Assembly: GCA_947650285.1 (NCBI GenBank)
Contig: CANTFL010001486.1
Coordinates: 124,001 to 188,000, forward strand
Reading direction: 5' to 3'
Origin: Hyaloperonospora brassicae
Taxonomy: Eukaryota; Oomycota; Peronosporomycetes; Peronosporales; Peronosporaceae
DNA: 64,000 bases
Position 1 is the first letter of the stretch, and every line of letters starts with the position of its first letter. This document shows, in pieces, positions 1-9,365 of this stretch. The notes below the pieces were generated by a model. That model did not search any database, was not told where the DNA came from, and saw only the letters and a program-made list of their open reading frames with translations. The position numbers and the translations under genes are program-made.

Positions 1-342
1 AGAAAAGAAGGGTTTTTAACGTTACAAACGTAGTCTTGAAGTAATCATATAGCTTGATTTTCAACAACGATTCTTCTTACCCGTTCATCATTCTTCTGTG
101 GAAAAGCGACTACACAAATACGTGGCGGGGGAACTGATCGCGTTTCGAATTTATCCGAGTCAGTAACCGCTTGGAAGCGCCGGTCCCACAACTGATCGGG
201 TCGCGTTACTAGACGATCAGCCGAACCGGATGTCGGATCGGACAGGATGGGACGTTCGAAATCAGGTTAAAGTATTCCGACCGAATGGTACAAGTCTTGG
301 AGTTGGGATAATTGGCATGGGGAAGAGTACATTGGCGATTAG

Positions 343-600
343 TCAATCAAGAAGGGAACCGCGATCAGTAAGGCGATCGTGATCAGTAAGGCGATCGCGA
401 CCAGTTAAACGATAGCGACCAGTTAGGCGATCGCGATCAGAAAGGCGATCGAGATTGGCAAGGCGATGACGATTAGCAAGGCGATTGCGATCAAGGAGGT
501 GATTGAAATCGTGATCGGCAATCAGGTATGTGATCACGATCAGGAGGTGATCGAGATCGTGATCGGTGATCAGGTATGTGATCGCAATCAAGCTAGTGTG
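343..600. repeat. GATC-rich tandem repeat (satellite-like)
   Basis: About eight degenerate copies of a 15-17 bp unit of the type GGCGATCGCGATCAGTAA run from about 343 to 480. They are followed by a longer unit (GGAGGTGAT..ATCGTGATCGG..ATCAGGTATGTGATC) present twice, near 497-540 and 543-585. Read on the minus strand it gives a periodic Arg/Asp/Leu peptide (RDRLT-like), but nothing suggests this is expressed. It lies in the 3' internal region of a gypsy-like element. Confidence 0.75.
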
Positions 601-705
601 GGTCACACCACACGATCGACGACTATAAGGACGACTGTGATCGGATAAGTGTATCAGGTGTGTTTTACGGAAGATTGAGATGACTACCATCTAGAGAGAG
701 CGACA

Positions 706-1355
706 TGTGGCAAGCGATGTCCAAGACATAGGGATAGGGATAGGGTTGTTGGGTTTGATAGATTAACATTAAACAAAGTTCAATTTGTTCCAAAGTACAC
801 GTGTCGACTTCTCCTTCGGGTGGATCACTGGCCACCCGCCGTCAAGGAAAGTATTACATAATTTAATCAAGTAATATCCCTGGATTGTTTGGCCAGGTAT
901 CAAGGGATATTAATCCCACCCCACTACGACTGGACGCAGGACACCCTTTGATGTTGAAAGTTTAATATCACGAGGCGGCTTAAGTGGTCAGAAGGTTCGC
1001 GAATCAAGGTCTATATTTGGAAAAGGCGATCTGTTACCGATCAGGGTGACTTATATCGAGCCCCCTACAGGTATATAAGTGATCCCGTGAGTAATCCCAC
1101 GAGATTGCGTCAACCCTGATCGCGGAGTGAAGTTTTCCACACCGAGATCAAATCGACCCCATCGCAAACACGTTATATTGTTTCATTGACACGAGTCCAC
1201 CTGGAAGAGTGCAACCCGCCCCACCGACGGGTACACAAGGTGAGGAAGGCTAAAAGAAACACGGAATCGGAGTACCTCCTCCGTTAGTTGGTCGTTTGGG
1301 TGCCAGTGGAGAGTTGGTTTCGACTCCTTAAAAGAGCGGCCACCACTCCACCACA
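706..1355 (+). repeat. Diverged LTR (650 bp), TGTGG...CCACA
   Basis: Scattered blocks match the 3' half of the LTR at 54,198-56,013: GGATTGTTTGGCCA near 876, a block around AAGTGGTCAGAA near 980, and CCGACGGGTACACAAGGTGAG near 1,223 followed by GGAGTACCTCCTCCGT. It begins TGTGGCAAG and ends CCACA. Overall identity is clearly lower than between the two young LTRs, so it is an older or sister subfamily. Confidence 0.6.
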
Positions 1356-2521
1356 CTTATATGATGTGTCCATATATGCATTTGTAGATATACAAGCTAT
1401 TGGCAGTGTTATGAGAAAAATAAGGTGAGATAGCGCTTTATTACAATGGCGCGCAAACATTAACTATAGTGAATATCGATGGCGAGACACCAGGCAGCTT
1501 GAGATGAAATATAGACAGGTAACAAGAGCCGATACTTGATGGAGATCTATGCATTTTGTGCTGGTGATACTGCAGCGGCTCAGGTCGATGTTTGCTAATA
1601 GTCCGAGTACCAAGTAAACCGTCGTGTCGGTTACAGAAGTTATTTCTTCATGCGCTAGAGCAACAGTATTCTAGATTTCTTGTGGATATGATGGATTAAA
1701 TTACGAAAGTACGGAAAGAAAATTATGGATGCGGTGCGTACATACTCTTTAATGTGACAATCTACGCAAATATGAGTACCTTACCCACCCATACATACTC
1801 TGTTTTGCCTTGCTCACATCTCGCTCTCGGTATCGTGAAAATCGTCTCATATAAATATTTATTGATTGGGTTCGACGGCCCATGTGCGAATTAAACAACA
1901 ATATTATTCCTTAATGCAGCTGTTCCTTAGGTGAGCCTAGCATGTTCGAACATGAAGTTACCCCAGCGCGTGCATTTAGTTATTTGTTGATTAATTGGCG
2001 CATTTATAATATTCCTTCAAAGGTGGCGCATTTTTATTTACATGATTGTCTGGTGCTCGTTAGTATTCCTTTTTTCTTTTATTGATTTTTCAGTAACCTT
2101 ATATTAAACATAACATGGTTGTAAATGCAAGCAAGTGCGTCTGTATCGCAGAAACTCCTTGTCCATAATTACACATGATAGGAAATTAAGGCGATAGGGC
2201 TTGCTTCACTGGAACGTAGGCTTGCCAACCGGTTTAATGGGCAGACAATTGATTGTATGAGCTAACATGGCAAAACTTACAGTTATCCAATGATACCTGT
2301 ATGCACAATTGTTCAATACATTCGAATATCAGCGGGACAATATATAAATTAAGGCGCACGCTTCTTATCGTACTATCGCGAAATCGTCAGGCAAACTCGT
2401 CAGCAGTCGCGTTAGGTGACAAGCTTGTACGAATAAATATACTCTCTCAATTTTTTTCGGCATCGCTACTAAGTGCAGGGATCTTTTAGACATCCTGAAA
2501 TCATCAAAGGCCTAAAAGGTC
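1356..2521. other. Intergenic, AT-rich, no gene recognised
   Basis: No frame here looks coding. The longest plus-strand frame (2,253-2,489, 78 aa) has no recognisable domain or promoter and lies in AT-rich sequence. No RNA gene or repeat was seen. Confidence 0.4.
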
Positions 2522-2722
2522 ATATGCCTCCCTACTCTTATTAACAGTATTCAGTTCAAGCAAATTGAAGCTCTGTACGACGAAAAAGCGTTTACGTGTC
2601 AGTATCGTGCTTTTGAGTGGTTAAGAGCCGAACAAGCATAGTTTAAGCAGCGTCATGTCCTTACGAGACGGTATTTCTGCTGCTCGTTTTGTGAGATGAA
2701 CATGACAAATCACCGAAAATAG
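2522..2722 (+). pseudogene. Short gene fragment, unrecognised, one in-frame stop
   Basis: A 66-codon plus-strand frame reads like real protein, with an aromatic/charged segment (FEWLRAEQA) and a Cys-rich end (RRYFCCSFCEMNMTNH) containing CC-x2-C and a trailing His. It is interrupted by a TAG at 2,639-2,641 and ends with TAG at 2,720. The Cys/His cluster suggests a zinc-binding fragment, perhaps of a transposase or nuclease, but I do not recognise a family. It has no plausible start codon and lies tail to tail with the secreted-protein gene. Confidence 0.3.
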
Positions 2723-2967
2723 GTTTATAATGTGCAACCCCGCGCAAATCTGTGAAATCCGGGCACGCGACATGCACAATCATGAGTTGCTTTCAGAAAA
2801 ATATTTGCACAGCGATAACGAAAACGAAACTGTAGTGAAATTGATGGTACCTCTGTCCAAACTACTCACCAAGACTCTTGTCACCAGCTACGGTCATTAC
2901 CCACTACTACATTTGCCTAACGCTGTTGTTCCAACCCGCTATGAAGGTATGGCGAATCTGGTGGCAA

Positions 2968-3315
2968 TTAACGAATGTTGTCTAGGCACCCCGGAAGTTC
3001 GCCATTGCAGCATCTGTCACAGCACCTATAGAATCTGACTTCGTCAAACGGAAAACTGACGTAGCACGACGTCGTACGGTCGACCACCTCTTTTTCGGGT
3101 CTGTGCGAACAACCTATGCGCGCATAGCAGTTCCTGTAAGTGCAAAGTTCGGTGCAGCACCCAGCTGTCTTGTTTTCACAGCGATGGGAATACTCGTCGA
3201 GGACTTGATCAACTTTACCCTCACAGCCTGGTTTACCGCGGCACAGTGCGACATAGTCTGCAGAAGCGGAAGCCATGGCAACAACAGAGACAAGGAGACC
3301 GACGGAGGCGCGCAT
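2968..3315 (-). CDS. Small secreted cysteine-rich protein (115 aa), candidate apoplastic effector
   Basis: Uninterrupted 115-codon frame with an ATG start (3,315) and TAA stop. The N-terminus is a classical signal peptide: Met-Arg, a hydrophobic stretch (VGLLVSVVAMA) and an Ala-Ser-Ala cleavage site near residue 19. The mature ~96-residue chain holds 14 cysteines, including four adjacent-Cys or near-adjacent groups (GCC, RCC, DRCC), so up to seven disulphides could form. That is typical of oomycete apoplastic small cysteine-rich proteins, although it does not match the 6-8 Cys spacing I know for the PcF/SCR families. One possible N-glycosylation site (NKT) is present. The core promoter lies 42 bp upstream and no intron is needed. 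Function is unknown; a role at the host interface is inferred only from secretion and Cys content. It is the best host-gene candidate in the window. Confidence 0.75.
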   Translation of the reverse strand: MRASVGLLVSVVAMASASADYVALCRGKPGCEGKVDQVLDEYSHRCENKTAGCCTELCTYRNCYARIGCSHRPEKEVVDRTTSCYVSFPFDEVRFYRCCDRCCNGELPGCLDNIR

Positions 3316-3356
3316 TGTTGCTGGTTGGGGTTTGATGAGCTCTTGAACTTAAAAGC

Positions 3357-3370
3357 AAATTGAGGAATGA
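3357..3370 (-). promoter_or_regulatory. Oomycete Inr-FPR core promoter
   Basis: On the minus strand the sequence is TCATTCCTCAATTT. This fits the oomycete initiator plus flanking promoter region consensus (TCATTYBNCAWTTT) at every position. It lies 42-55 bp upstream of the ATG of the secreted-protein gene, the distance usual for oomycete transcription starts. The only departure from the longer consensus is the missing C in the leading GC. Confidence 0.75.
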
Positions 3371-3685
3371 CAAATGTGGCAGCGATGGCTAAAAGCATAT
3401 CGGGTCGCGCACGCAGCAAAATATAACAACGACATTACGACATCTAGTGAGTCTATCCAATCGAAGCGGTATTTGTGTCGCGTGCGCACTTTCCAGCAGG
3501 GTTGCAAAGATGTGGGTTTATAAAAGCAAGAATAACTGGCTTTAGATGCGGGTCGTTTTCGCCCAGCTTTTGTCGAAGGTATCTACTGCTTGATTTTGCA
3601 TCGCATCTTGTCACAGAGTTTTCGTGCCACGTCATGTCGCCGCTTCTGCATATTGCAAGAGCACGTATCAATCGTTCTTTAGAAA
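3371..3685. other. Spacer between the secreted-protein promoter and the TIR element
   Basis: Overlapping frames on both strands (72 aa minus at 3,453-3,671; a plus-strand frame running into the inverted repeat) have no recognisable domain and no promoter. A TATA-like TTTATAAAA occurs near 3,518. Nothing firm. Confidence 0.3.
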
Positions 3686-3934
3686 GTACATCTCAAAACA
3701 GTACCACAAATGTGCAAAAATCCCAAAACCAGTACTATACTCAGCCCAAGTATAAAAAAACACACTTAATCGTGTTAACCACATTATACTAAACTGAAAC
3801 GTGGAATACTAATTTGCGTGATTGCTAGGGAGAGGCGAGACGTCAGCAATTAAAACAGACAATGGCAGCATGTGAGGCAGCACAAGAAACACAAGAAAGT
3901 TTAAATATACAATATTGGCCCTTATGTGCCAACT
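3686..3934 (+). repeat. Left terminal inverted repeat
   Basis: Pairs with 4,995-5,226. Similarity starts at about CATCTCAAAAC and runs inward to the GGCCCTTATGTGCC block, where the enclosed reading frame opens. Confidence 0.7.
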
Positions 3935-5176
3935 GCTCCGTCGGTGCCTCGATTGAATCGTCTGATTATGCAGCTATACAAGCCTGAGTATCCGCATCCG
4001 ACCATGCCTCCACTTGTGGGACAGCATGGATCGTTCGGGGTCAACAAATGGGGTAACAACGGTGGTCAAGGCAGCGCGCCCGGGCTCGGCATTTCGACTG
4101 GCCCAGACCCTGTTGCGGGCTTCGATGCTGGAATGCGCGGAGCTGTCAAGTACGTATTAGGCCCTATGGGTCTGATCACGCCCGATAATTTCTCACCTGC
4201 TCCAACCGGAGCTGGCATACCTGTGGACACTGACCAGCCCGATCCGTACAACCAATTGGCCACGGTATGTACGGGGGACAAGGTGGCTACGGTGCACATC
4301 CACCTTGTGCCGCCATATGCGGCCAGGGACCGTACCCTCTCCAGTCTTGTCAACAACCGCCGGAGCAAGTACGCTAGCCCGAGCAACTACGGTATCGACG
4401 ACCCCTCGGGTGATGACGAAGCGAACGTTAACGTCGACGAGCAGCAGATGCTAGCTTCGGCTATCTCTGGCGGCATTCTCGGGGCACCGGCCCCAATGCC
4501 TGAGGCTCGACGCGTCGGGCCGAATGCACGCTCCTCTTTGGACTGCTCCACGGCAAACAAGTCGTACTTCCACGCGTCCTGCATCGAGATGGAGCGACCA
4601 CCAGCAGCAGCAGCATACTCCTCTAGCCCAAGCCTCGATGGAACAAGCTACGCCTCCGCAACAACAATGCGCGAAGGTCAAATCGGATCTGCTAAATGGC
4701 TCAATTAGCGCGTCCGCAGCTCCACAAGGCCGAATTGCGTTCCAGCAGACACTACCGCCACTATAGCATTACCAGCCGCAGACAATGGGACGCTACAGCA
4801 GCACCAGCAACAACAGTCGAAGATGAATGCAGAACCGTTTGTAATGGGCCCACCGCTTCCACACGCGCGTGTTTCCAAAGGCGTCTGGACAGCTGCTTCT
4901 ATCGAACCGTCGACACATTATGCCAGCCTTAATTTAGGCTGCAAAACAAGACGATTTAATAAATGCACGGTGGGAGCTGGTAATTATTTAGTAAGTAAAC
5001 ATTGGGCACAAAAGGGCCAAAAATGTATATTTGACTTACTTGCTGCCTTTATTGCTGTCTCACTTGCTGACGTCTCGCCTCTCCCTAACAATCAAGCAGT
5101 TTATTATTCCATGTCTCAGTTTAGTATAATGTGGTCTACGCTATTTAGTGTGTTTTTTTACCTGAGTTGTGTATAG
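3905..5176 (+). pseudogene. Gene fragment enclosed by the inverted repeats, unknown protein, one in-frame stop
   Basis: A plus-strand frame opens at 3,905 without an ATG (first usable triplet is GTG at 3,926) and runs 260 codons to a TAG at 4,706-4,708. The same frame then stays open to 5,176, into the right inverted repeat. Composition is Pro/Gly/Ala/Ser-rich with an acidic patch (DDPSGDDEANVNVDEQQ) near residue 160 and Gln tracts after 4,790 (QQHQQQQ). Between about 4,524 and 4,766 another frame (ending SASAAPQGRIAFQQTLPPL) also looks protein-like, so a pair of compensating frameshifts is possible instead of a stop. No family recognised. The lack of an initiator suggests a captured internal exon or truncated gene. 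Confidence 0.45.
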
Positions 5177-5226
5177 ACTGGTTTGGGACTTCTGCACATT
5201 TGTGGTACTGGTTTTGAGATTTACTC
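4995..5226 (-). repeat. Right terminal inverted repeat
   Basis: Reverse complement of the left repeat with small indels; outer edge at about GAGATTTACTCC. It also contains the 3' end of the enclosed reading frame. Confidence 0.7.
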
Positions 5227-5269
5227 CATATAGTTGCTTCGTACAGACGACCACAAACGAGCCAGCACA

Positions 5270-5605
5270 ATGACGACAGTACAAAGAAATCAGACCTCCT
5301 ACGACCCAAGCCCCACAAATCGCCACGACAGCGTCAAAGACGTGGTACTTCAATTGCGTTTAAATTTTGCCGCCATCATCCGTTCTGATCGCAACTGGAT
5401 AGAACTGGATAGATGAAAGGTACTTCATCTTGACAGCGAGATGCAATCGACGATGATGTGTTACACTGGGTTGCAAAAGCTTTCCATGATGGTCAGACGA
5501 CTTTCTCAACCAGACGGATCAATCGACGACAACTATAACGTGCACTGCTTTGTGCCACACAACAGCGCTTTAATGCTAGGAAACCCCTATCGCAAAGTTG
5601 GATGA
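5270..5605 (+). pseudogene. Unrecognised gene, ATG to stop with one internal TGA
   Basis: From ATG at 5,270 the frame runs 48 codons to TGA (5,414-5,416), then continues in frame for 62 more codons to TGA at 5,603. Both halves look like real protein: the first ends RSDRNWIELDR, the second includes DSEMQSTMMCYTGLQKLSMM and ends NPYRKVG. It begins 44 bp beyond the right inverted repeat, so it may be part of the locus that the element entered. No domain recognised. The alternatives are a recent nonsense mutation or a short intron spanning the stop. Confidence 0.4.
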
Positions 5606-5685
5606 TTATTCAGTGGCAACCCGCTTGTGAGAAGCTTAACACCCACTCAAAAATCGTTGTACAGTTCGTCTGTTCGTTTGTTTGT

Positions 5686-6174
5686 TTACAAGCGCTCACG
5701 GCACGTTGTGGCGATTAAACGCTTTTGATTTCTCGACTTCCGAGCAGGTATCAAGTTTTCTGCGACCGCCACGTCTAACGAGATCGTGGAGTATTGTCGC
5801 TTACTTGAGACAAGCAGAGTAGGTGGAAATTCTAGGTCCGATGGCGTAAAAGAGCGGCGAAGTGGAGATACCGTTGCTGGCGTCAGCGATGTTGACGAGC
5901 TTCTTCCTGCAGCAACTGCGCTTTTACCGGAAGTTGGTCGCGCTTTTTCGCAACGGGTTACTGACAACGACGGACTGGCTGAATCTAGAACTGTTGATGC
6001 TGCTGCTGCGCTTTTTACATGTGGTACTTCATAGATATTTTCAACAACAAGGACACTGTCATCTGAGCTCATCCACACTGTGCTCGTGCTTTGTTTGCTG
6101 GGTTTTACCCCAGAAGTAGCGTCGCGTACCCCTCTTTTTGTGATGTATCGCGTGGAAGTAGCGCCAAAGTGCAT
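5686..6174 (-). CDS. Hypothetical Ser/Thr-rich protein (162 aa)
   Basis: Intact frame with ATG at 6,174 and stop at 5,686. The protein is basic and low-complexity: Ala/Ser/Thr runs (KSAAAASTVLDSASPS, AAGRSSSTSLTPATVSP) and a Lys/Arg-rich C-terminus. It has no signal peptide, no membrane segment and no motif that I know. No Inr-like promoter lies just upstream. Two in-frame stops separate it from another open stretch in the same frame (6,195-6,609), so it could also be the 3' end of a broken longer gene. A plus-strand frame over the same bases (5,786-6,034) is less protein-like. Confidence 0.35.
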   Translation of the reverse strand: MHFGATSTRYITKRGVRDATSGVKPSKQSTSTVWMSSDDSVLVVENIYEVPHVKSAAAASTVLDSASPSLSVTRCEKARPTSGKSAVAAGRSSSTSLTPATVSPLRRSFTPSDLEFPPTLLVSSKRQYSTISLDVAVAENLIPARKSRNQKRLIATTCRERL

Positions 6175-7833
6175 GGACTAACCACGTGCTAGTCATGCGT
6201 CTTGCTGGTTCAAACGGCAGTCTTTTACTGACATGTGCCGCATAACACGAGTCAAACGGACACATGGGGTGGAGATTCGTGAGGTGCAAGCATATCCGTG
6301 TCCAGCTTGGAGCTCTCGACCGTCAAAACAACGAAATGAGCGCCATATTACAGCAAGACGGCTCGAAAGGGGAACAGCGACTACGTGCGTGTCCACGATG
6401 ATCGGACGCTGTCCCAACGACTCGCATGAGAACACACTGACGAACCCACGAGTTCCGGTCTGCGAGGGTGGCGCAAGTTCCGATCGTCGAGAAAGAGCGG
6501 AGTGGTGCATGTAAAAAGGTCGTTCAGAGGCCGACCATGACGCGCTTCGGAGCGCTAACTGGACGAATGAGACGACAACGCAGCGGATCGTGCGAAAGCG
6601 AACGTGCATCTTGATCGTGGGCTTCTTGTGAAAGCGCGCGGAAGGAGATTAGCAAAGCGAGACGGTTGCAAACGAAGAAGAGGAGCTCATGAGTCAGACA
6701 TCGCAGCGGTCCCTCATCCGCGCGCACGTAAAAGCTCGCAACTCTCGCCGATCGCGGTGTCGTCGCTGTCTGCCTAAAGAAGGCTTGGTACAGCAGAACA
6801 GAACGAAGCAAAAGGTGTCCGCCATTTCTTACTACCGTGGAGGAAGAGAGGGGAATGTGATGGACGAAAGTGGATGCCGATGCTTGACGAGAGCCATAAA
6901 AAGCGTGAATGGACCAGAGCGCGAGACGGCCTCAGCTGGTGTGCGCGTACATACATCACAGACGCCTGAACTACGGGTGCCCGCAGGACTTGGCAGTACA
7001 TGCATGACTTTAAGCTGATGCATCGCAGTCATTGAGCCCCTGCGCCAGCAGCAATTTTGCAGTCATTGCAGCGTGCGACAGCTATGCATCACATGGGTTG
7101 GCATTACAGCGCCGCTTGTCATAATAGCATACAACGCAGTGGCTGATCACGTCAGCACTTGTCTATGTTCGCACTCATGCGTCGATACGATCCAGATAGA
7201 TTCAACTTTAAGACGACCACCTTGTTGCACTGTACTCAGCAGCATCCCGGCGACACTTGTGACTTGTGTCAACAACTAATGTAATGGCCTTATCGGGTCA
7301 GTGTAGTACGCTGCTTGTTGAATCGCTGCCGCCAGCAAACTCGACCAAGGGGAGTGGCGGTATCATGTCGTATGTTCAGTAGTCTTGTCCAGTACAGCAA
7401 AATCAGACAAAGCCAAGAGGCTCTGCAGGGCACGAACTCGATCCGCTGGTCGTGATACGCTGTTTGTGCTTAGCTGTTCCAGGCACGATCAATCAAATGG
7501 GATGTAAGCGCTTGTCGCACATCAACGATGGCGATGACGATGACAGCTGAAGACGATACTTGTATCGGGGTTACACGTCGACTGGTAGTCGACAATAGGT
7601 GTGGTGCACACAAGAGATGGGATCCCCTGTAAAGCGATATTAGAACACAGTATAATTTGTTAAAGCCTGATGTCTGTCTACCATTGATTACGAGATCTTT
7701 TGAGAGGTTTATTTCGAACATTAGCGAGTAGGTCAAGCACGTTGTTCTAAGGTGTTTTTTTAGGTTAAAAGAAAAAATAATAATGTTCAGTTCCCATTTT
7801 GATCCGAAAGACACGTGACTCTCTAAGGCGTCT
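6175..7833. other. Unassigned; overlapping short frames only
   Basis: GC-moderate sequence with several 60-140 codon frames on both strands, such as minus 6,195-6,609 and plus 6,233-6,514 and 6,689-7,018. The plus frame at 6,233 has scattered Cys/His, but none shows a domain, promoter or splice structure good enough to call. I see no RNA gene or clear repeat. Confidence 0.35.
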
Positions 7834-8044
7834 TGTGATTGTTTGAGGAGGTAGCAACGCCTTGTTAAGGCAGCTACTCCTCGTGCACTCTGTGCGTTGA
7901 TTCTTTGAATCGTTAGATCCCCCTGGAACAGGGACCGTAAGCTCTCTTAGCTTGTTGACTCTCTGAGTCGGGTTCTCTGAACCAAAGTTGCTCGTAGAGC
8001 GTTAAGTCTCACTCTAACTTAAGGAGCTGTGTAGCTCCGCTACA
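7834..8044 (+). repeat. 5' LTR of a gypsy element (~211 bp)
   Basis: Starts at TGTGATTGTTTG and ends ...CTACA just before a TGG primer-binding site. It contains a stem-loop near its start, GAGGAGGTAGC pairing with GCTACTCCTC around 7,845-7,880, and several short direct repeats (CTCTGAGTC/CTCTGAACC). The 3' partner was not found in the window, so the 5' boundary is an estimate. Confidence 0.5.
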
Positions 8045-8046
8045 CT

Positions 8047-8064
8047 TGGTAGCACTAGTAGTCA
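8047..8064 (+). promoter_or_regulatory. Putative primer-binding site
   Basis: TGGTAGCACTAGTAGTCA starts 2 bp after the LTR end. It begins with TGG, complementary to a tRNA 3' CCA, at the position expected for minus-strand priming. The tRNA was not identified. Confidence 0.4.
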
Positions 8065-8102
8065 ATCTACGCCGGAGTCTTTACGACTTATCCTCTGTGA
8101 GG

Positions 8103-9365
8103 ATGGAGCAATCCACACCCCTCTCTGAAGCCCAAAAGGTCGCGCTTGAGAAGATGACCGTGGCCGTGGGCCCAGAGTATGTGAAGTTTCTAGCTGCACA
8201 AGGTCCCGATGTGCTCAATGCACGAGTTGAGACCTTCATGCAGTATGAAACGTCCCTGTTAGGGTAGGTTCACAACCAAGTAGCGTCGGCTATACCAACA
8301 CACTACGTGGAAATGCCACTATAAGAGGCTTAGCCTCGTCCCCTTCGGGTGGACGTTAAACATTACTCCGGGAAGGAGGATGAATAGTCTCACTCTTTGG
8401 ATCCATGATATCGAGATGGCCATGAGCTCTGGCCTTATCTCACTCGAGTACCTGCGGGTCTCGCTCGCTATCTACAAGTTCGATGGAAGATCTAGAGAGT
8501 GTGCTCTGACGTGTGGCACGTCTGTCGACTTGGCGTTGCCCGCACGGGATTCGCTCAAGCTAGATCTGTTGCGAGTTTTCTCGCCGCCCAACCAGGCACT
8601 CCGCGTGCGATCGCCCTTATTATCTACCCGTCATGGCAAGAATGAGTAAACAGACTATGGCCAAGAGTTGAGAACTCTAATGGCTGCTTTGCAGTCTGAC
8701 CCTCTCCCTGAGACAGTCTGTGTGACATGTCTACAGGAAAGTCTTTGCACTGGCGTGGCCAGAACCGAGGTTTTTCATGTCCATCTCTCTACTTTTGAGG
8801 AAGCTGTGAGCATCGCTTAAAATGCTGAGCACAACTTCAAGTCGGCCAAACTTGGTTGGAATGAATACAGCCCAAGCTTTGTGAGGGCAACCTCTGCGAG
8901 CACCTCGGATTACTGTAAGTCAGAACCGATGGGTCACAGCCATGCTGAAAATGAAGGTGAAGCGGATCTTCATGTTACAGAGCAACGATAGGAGGTGAGA
9001 CGCTATTAAATGTGCGAAAGCACTAAACACTTGCGTCCCACTTGTCCTTTGCGCAATCAGCGCCAGACTCCTATGAATTAAAACCCCGGCCCCAACCAGA
9101 AGTCTGGTATGGCGCGGGAAAACAGCGACACCCAGTAGGTTCGGGGCGCCCTTCTAAAGTAGAACCATGTTCTTTCGCTTTTCTACCAGGTAGAGCAAAG
9201 CAGGGCTTAGCCCTAAAGAGCTCTGTGCCTGTCAGCACAAAGCGTGGATACAAGCCTGGCTTGTTAGTTTGGTCGAGTGGCGATCGATCGTTTCCAAAGC
9301 CAATATTGACTTTCCTGGCACCCGGACGACCGACTAAGAGAAGGTTCTTCGATTCCAATCTAGGT
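8103..9365 (+). pseudogene. gag: Gypsy gag pseudogene (and start of protease region)
   Basis: Broken gag of an oomycete-type Ty3/gypsy element. The piece from ATG 8,103 (MEQSTPLSEAQKVAL...) ends at TAG 8,265. A second piece (8,380-8,649) has the capsid-like order IAMSS..LISLEYLRVSLAIYKFDGR..ALTCGTSVDLALP..SLKL..LLRVFSPPNQALRVRSPLLSTR. Coding traces continue through 8,690-8,830 (LPETVCVTCLQESL, FHVHLSTFEEAVSIA) and 8,830-9,000. Near 9,010-9,060 a degraded zinc-knuckle region reads CESTKHLRPTCPLR, with the first Cys pair partly lost. A stretch near 9,270-9,360 may be the remains of the aspartic protease. Many stops and frameshifts make it non-functional. Confidence 0.7.

Larger units (their letters stand above)
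1..1355 (+). mobile_element. 3' end of a Ty3/gypsy-like LTR element (3' internal region plus LTR)
   Basis: The left edge is read as the 3' part of a plus-strand LTR retrotransposon whose 5' part lies outside the window. Positions 1-705 are non-coding or satellite-like. A purine-rich tract (AGAGAGAGCGACA, 693-705) is followed directly by TGTGGCAAG at 706, and the block ends in CCACA at 1,355. TGTGG...CCACA are also the termini of the 1.8-kb LTRs at 54.2 and 61.1 kb. No primer-binding site follows 1,355, which fits a 3' or solo LTR. The internal domain is not present, so the family assignment rests on the LTR and on GATC-rich satellite resembling the 58-kb element. Confidence 0.55.
3686..5226. 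mobile_element. DNA-transposon-like element with ~240-bp terminal inverted repeats
   Basis: The segments at 3,686-3,934 and 4,995-5,226 are inverted copies of each other, sharing blocks such as ACCACATTATACTAAACTGA, GGGAGAGGCGAGACGTCAGC and AAATATACA..TTGGCCCTT with only small indels. They enclose ~1.06 kb with a protein-like plus-strand frame and no transposase motif that I can see. Long inverted repeats around a gene-like insert are typical of non-autonomous Mutator-like (Pack-MULE) elements. No clear target duplication was found, and the repeat identity (roughly 75-80%) implies an old insertion. A palindromic duplication made by other means is the alternative. Confidence 0.6.

Noticed and set aside
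1860..1885. tRNA-like T-arm GGGTTCGACGGCCC (and GGTTCGAAACCC near 17,005)
   Set aside because: No acceptor, D or anticodon arm could be matched at the right distances.
2968..3315. Classification of the secreted protein as an RXLR or Crinkler effector
   Set aside because: There is no RxLR-dEER or LxLFLAK motif after the signal peptide. It is described only as a cysteine-rich secreted protein.
6195..6609. 138-codon minus-strand frame as an upstream part of the 162-aa gene
   Set aside because: It is in the same frame, but two stops separate the two and no splice sites or domain support joining them; a shared frame is a one-in-three chance.
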